From: Nitrospinae bacterium RIFCSPLOWO2_12_FULL_45_22
GTDB lineage: Bacteria; 2-12-FULL-45-22
DNA length: 7,635 nucleotides
Assembly (NCBI GenBank): GCA_001803565.1
Contig: MHDQ01000239.1
Span: forward strand, 1 to 7,635
Reading direction: 5' to 3'
The notes below the pieces were generated by a model. The model was not told the DNA's origin and did not search any database. It was given only the letters and a program-made list of their open reading frames with translations. The first letter of the stretch is position 1; every line of letters starts with the position of its first letter. The translations under genes were made by a program, and so were the position numbers. Of the stretch, positions 5,815 through 7,635 are shown one piece after another.

Positions 5815-5870
5815 TATCATAAGCACTTTCTCTCAAATACGTCACCGTAATTATGGATTAGAGCACTTAG
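5787..5870. repeat. 84-bp direct repeat, copy B
   Basis: Identical to 9-92 over all 84 bases. Here the repeat sits in the middle of the inverted-repeat-bounded element and is preceded by a further stretch (5749-5786) absent from copy A. The two copies bracket five genes in direct orientation. Confidence 0.9.
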
Positions 5871-5944
5871 GCGCTATTTATGAAGATTCGAAACCTATTG
5901 CCACTAATCATCTCAGCGTGCTCTGCGCCCTCGGCGGTAAACAG

Positions 5945-6796
5945 TTAGATTTTCCTTATTCTCCTTATGCTGGCGAAACCAAAGGCTAGAGGGAGGAGGA
6001 TAGTTATCGCCCCAAGCCAGAGTAAGTTCTTTTTTATAAACCCCGGTTCTTGCTTTAGTCTCTTTAATGGCCTTCCAGAGACCATTTCTAAGGCCTGCTG
6101 CGGACACCCCTCGGCACACAATCCACAGCCAATACAAGCAGCTTGATCCAGTTGCCAATCCCCATCACTGCCGCTAATCGCCCGGCCTGGGCAGATACCA
6201 GCACAGCTCTGGCAGCTTATGCAGGCCACATCTTTTCTTATAGGGTAAAAAGGGCCGGCTTGCAAGGCCGCTTCAATACCATACTCGAAGCGCAATTTAC
6301 GGGGCAGGCAGCAGCAAGAGCAGCAGCTACAAATGGCATAGCTATAGGGTGGTAAGCACCATTCAAAGGCCAGGAGCATGCCCCTCTTTACACTTTCGGT
6401 AACAATCTCTTTGGCCTTATCCTTATCAATCCTCTGCTTAGGTAAGATACCCTTATCTAGATAGACCTGCCCGCCGGTATTGATATATAAGCAAGTCATT
6501 AAGGGCCGGCTGCATCTCGGATATAGCGTCCGGCAGGCACAATGGGAGACGGTAATATAGTTAGCCTGCTCCAATAATTCCAAGATTTCGCTCAGGGGTA
6601 AAGCCATACCAGTATGATAATTGAAGCCATAAAAATTGATGATACCCTTCAAGAAGACTGACCCAAGGATAGGGATGCGGGTGAGGCGGGAGAGAAAATA
6701 ATAAAATTCCAACAGGTCCAGGATATTAGAAAAATAGAGCCTCAGAAGGGATTTACGTTGGACTGAGGCATCATCCAATAAAGTCAGGTGTGCCAT
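5945..6796 (-). CDS. Cysteine-rich 4Fe-4S dicluster protein with C-terminal membrane anchor
   Basis: A 283-residue iron-sulfur protein with 19 cysteines. Two classical 4Fe-4S motifs sit at C192-x2-C195-x2-C198-x3-C202-P and C221-x2-C224-x2-C227-x3-C231-P, the bacterial ferredoxin fold. Upstream is a second cysteine-rich part: HCACR (85-89), C95, C102, C147 and the dense ICSCCSCCC run (C156, 158, 159, 161, 162, 163), which could hold a further cluster or metal. A hydrophobic segment (about 257-276) followed by basic residues (RRIRK) suggests a C-terminal membrane anchor with the clusters in the cytoplasm. It probably carries electrons to or from a membrane partner; none is encoded nearby. AAGGA (6810-6806) 9 nt upstream supports the start. 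The gene converges on the response regulator gene, and its stop lies 6 bp outside the repeat element. I do not recognise a named gene. Confidence 0.82.
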   Translation of the reverse strand: MAHLTLLDDASVQRKSLLRLYFSNILDLLEFYYFLSRLTRIPILGSVFLKGIINFYGFNYHTGMALPLSEILELLEQANYITVSHCACRTLYPRCSRPLMTCLYINTGGQVYLDKGILPKQRIDKDKAKEIVTESVKRGMLLAFEWCLPPYSYAICSCCSCCCLPRKLRFEYGIEAALQAGPFYPIRKDVACISCQSCAGICPGRAISGSDGDWQLDQAACIGCGLCAEGCPQQALEMVSGRPLKRLKQEPGFIKKNLLWLGAITILLPLAFGFASIRRIRKI

Positions 6797-6877
6797 TGAG
6801 TCAGTTCCTTCGCTTTGTTCAGGACGGTATTAGCAAAATCTGGCTAAAAATTGTTTGACTTCAGGGGTGCATTACAA

Positions 6878-7249
6878 CTAAGGGTTCTCATTTTTGTCTA
6901 TCCTTCTGAGTCTTCCAAAATCTTCCAAAATTTTATTGATCAATGGTTTAATTCGTGGAATGACAGTTGTGATGGCATTCCACACAAGGTCATACTTTAC
7001 GCCAAAATAGAAATGAATGAGCCTATCTCTCATGCCTGCCATATCTTTCCATGGAACCTGGTGATACTTCTGTTTAATGTCTTCGGGAATATTTTTGGTT
7101 GCCTCTCCAATAATTTCAAATTTCCTTATCACTGCGCTTGATCTCATATCGTCCTTTTTAAAAGTTTCCAAATCCACTCCTCTCACAAATTTTTCAATTG
7201 CTTCCATAGCCTCTAATATGTCTTTCAAGTATAGTGTAGGATTTCTCAC
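6878..7249 (-). CDS. hepT: HepT-like HEPN ribonuclease toxin (DUF86)
   Basis: A 123-residue helical protein of typical HepT length. The HEPN catalytic motif R-x4-H-x-Y is complete: R74, H79 and Y81 in MRDRLIHFYFG. In this family the Arg and His cut RNA, and the Tyr is the residue that the partner MntA modifies with AMP to silence the toxin. The N-terminus (NPTLYLKDILEAMEAIEKF) is also typical. The start is a GTG at 7249-7247 whose bases overlap the TGA stop of the antitoxin gene (GTGA, 4-bp overlap). The toxin is therefore likely made by translational coupling only when the antitoxin is translated. The base composition of the pair looks more AT-rich than the metabolic genes, consistent with horizontal gain; this was judged by eye. 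Confidence 0.92.
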   Translation of the reverse strand: MRNPTLYLKDILEAMEAIEKFVRGVDLETFKKDDMRSSAVIRKFEIIGEATKNIPEDIKQKYHQVPWKDMAGMRDRLIHFYFGVKYDLVWNAITTVIPRIKPLINKILEDFGRLRRIDKNENP

Positions 7250-7548
7250 AGGTAAATCGCCTCCTTCAGGACATTTTCCCTGATCTCTTCCCTAATAGTA
7301 TCAATAGGAACTATATCCACCTTCAAATCGAGTTTCTCTTCAAGGAAGTTTGCAAGACCAACAAAGTCAAACAATGATGCCCCTTCAAGAAATCTCACGA
7401 GAATATCCATATCGCTACCCTCTTTTTGTTCTTCACGGGCATAAGAACCGAACACCCCGATAATATCAGCTTTATACTCTTTTCTTATCGGGCCCTCAAA
7501 ATCTTTGAGGACTTTTCTGAGTCTTTCGAGCTCTTTATCTGGTTTCAT
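7246..7548 (-). CDS. mntA: MntA-like minimal nucleotidyltransferase antitoxin
   Basis: A 100-residue protein of the minimal nucleotidyltransferase family. The signature GS-x10-D-x-D fits exactly: G34-S35, then D46 and D48, with a third acidic residue D78 in KVDIV. These three Asp bind the metals for nucleotide transfer. MntA proteins attach AMP units to the HepT tyrosine, so this is an enzyme-type antitoxin. It is the first gene of the pair and overlaps hepT by 4 bp. The ATG is preceded by purine-rich AGAGAAGAAAGG, whose AAAGG touches the start codon, so the ribosome site is imperfect. No other in-frame start gives a complete family N-terminus. A promoter and palindrome lie just upstream. Confidence 0.92.
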   Translation of the reverse strand: MKPDKELERLRKVLKDFEGPIRKEYKADIIGVFGSYAREEQKEGSDMDILVRFLEGASLFDFVGLANFLEEKLDLKVDIVPIDTIREEIRENVLKEAIYL

Positions 7549-7591
7549 CCTTTCTTCTCTTTTTTATGTGCTATCCGTTGTTTAGGGACTT

Positions 7592-7623
7592 ACTATATTT
7601 CAATTACCCCAAATATTAATATT
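7592..7623 (-). promoter_or_regulatory. Putative promoter/operator of the mntA-hepT pair
   Basis: On the minus strand TTAATA (7619-7614), a 16-bp spacer and TATAGT (7597-7592) give 4/6 and 5/6 matches to sigma-70 boxes. A perfect 12-bp palindrome, AATATTAATATT (7612-7623), covers the -35 box and is flanked by CCCC and GGG. Autorepression at such a dyad is common for toxin-antitoxin operons. The regulator and its binding are not shown, and AT-rich palindromes also arise by chance. Confidence 0.3.
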
Positions 7624-7635
7624 GGGAAAGTTCAT

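Larger units (their letters stand above)
5633..5938. repeat. About 306-bp intergenic element bounded by 27-nt inverted repeats
   Basis: This occupies almost the whole 318-bp gap (5627-5944) between two convergent genes. The ends, 5633-5659 and 5912-5938, are complementary at 20 of 27 positions, and each is three 9-nt units. Read on one strand they are CTCTGCGGC, CTCTGCGTA, CTCTGTGGT and CTCAGCGTG, CTCTGCGCC, CTCGGCGGT. The inside is AT-rich and holds the second copy of the 84-bp repeat. No transposase or credible ORF is present. It resembles a non-autonomous, MITE-like or composite intergenic repeat; it may also act as a shared terminator region, which is not shown by sequence. Confidence 0.6.

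Noticed and set aside
5696-5989. 97-codon plus-strand open frame starting at a TTG
   Set aside because: It runs through the repeat element into the antisense of the iron-sulfur gene, has no ribosome site, and its sequence is explained by the inverted and direct repeats.
6838-6848. TGGCTAAA near the iron-sulfur gene as a further regulator half-site
   Set aside because: It shares only eight bases with the 3388-3397 arm and has no partner arm. A match of this length is expected by chance at this scale.

Overview
The window looks like a chromosomal segment of a strictly or facultatively anaerobic bacterium. It carries two rubrerythrin-type diiron proteins, a thioredoxin reductase, a cysteine-rich iron-sulfur protein, a family III CoA-transferase and a sigma-54 response regulator. 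Shine-Dalgarno sites are clear, and the GAFTGA-bearing regulator and a matching -24/-12 promoter place it in the Bacteria. The gene mix and the short palindromic intergenic repeats would suit a Desulfobacterota-like or related anaerobic lineage. That assignment is an inference from gene content only.

Layout. Positions 1-202 are non-coding. They hold one copy of an 84-bp exact direct repeat and a leftward sigma-70-like promoter with a palindrome at its predicted start point. Leftward genes follow: a two-lobed ferritin-like diiron protein (203-721), a repeat-filled gap (722-1004), then a CoA-transferase (1005-2243) lying directly downstream of trxB (2247-3182) with 3 bp between them, probably one transcript. 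A 414-bp divergent control region (3183-3596) contains two dyads, a near-consensus sigma-54 promoter, a perfect palindrome and a repeat fragment. It leads into a rightward two-gene operon: a diiron protein with a C-terminal zinc-ribbon/rubredoxin-like domain (3597-4214) and an NtrC-family response regulator (4220-5626). The 318-bp convergent gap 5627-5944 is filled by an element bounded by 27-nt inverted repeats, and it contains the second copy of the 84-bp repeat. Three leftward genes close the window: a membrane-anchored cysteine-rich 4Fe-4S protein (5945-6796) and a HepT/MntA HEPN-nucleotidyltransferase toxin-antitoxin pair (6878-7548) whose genes overlap by 4 bp.

How it fits together. The most coherent unit is the central one. 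A sigma-54 activator is encoded directly behind a diiron/zinc-ribbon protein, and the operon is preceded by a sigma-54 promoter with a long dyad in activator-site position. This suggests an autoregulated redox, peroxide or iron response in which the diiron protein is the output, or possibly a sensory partner. No histidine kinase is present in the window. The flanking diiron protein, TrxB and iron-sulfur protein fit a redox or oxygen-defence neighbourhood. The CoA-transferase and the toxin-antitoxin pair appear to be unrelated neighbours.

The intergenic regions are unusually rich in repeats: at least three members of 8- or 9-nt periodic inverted-repeat families, plus direct duplications. They account for much of the non-coding DNA.
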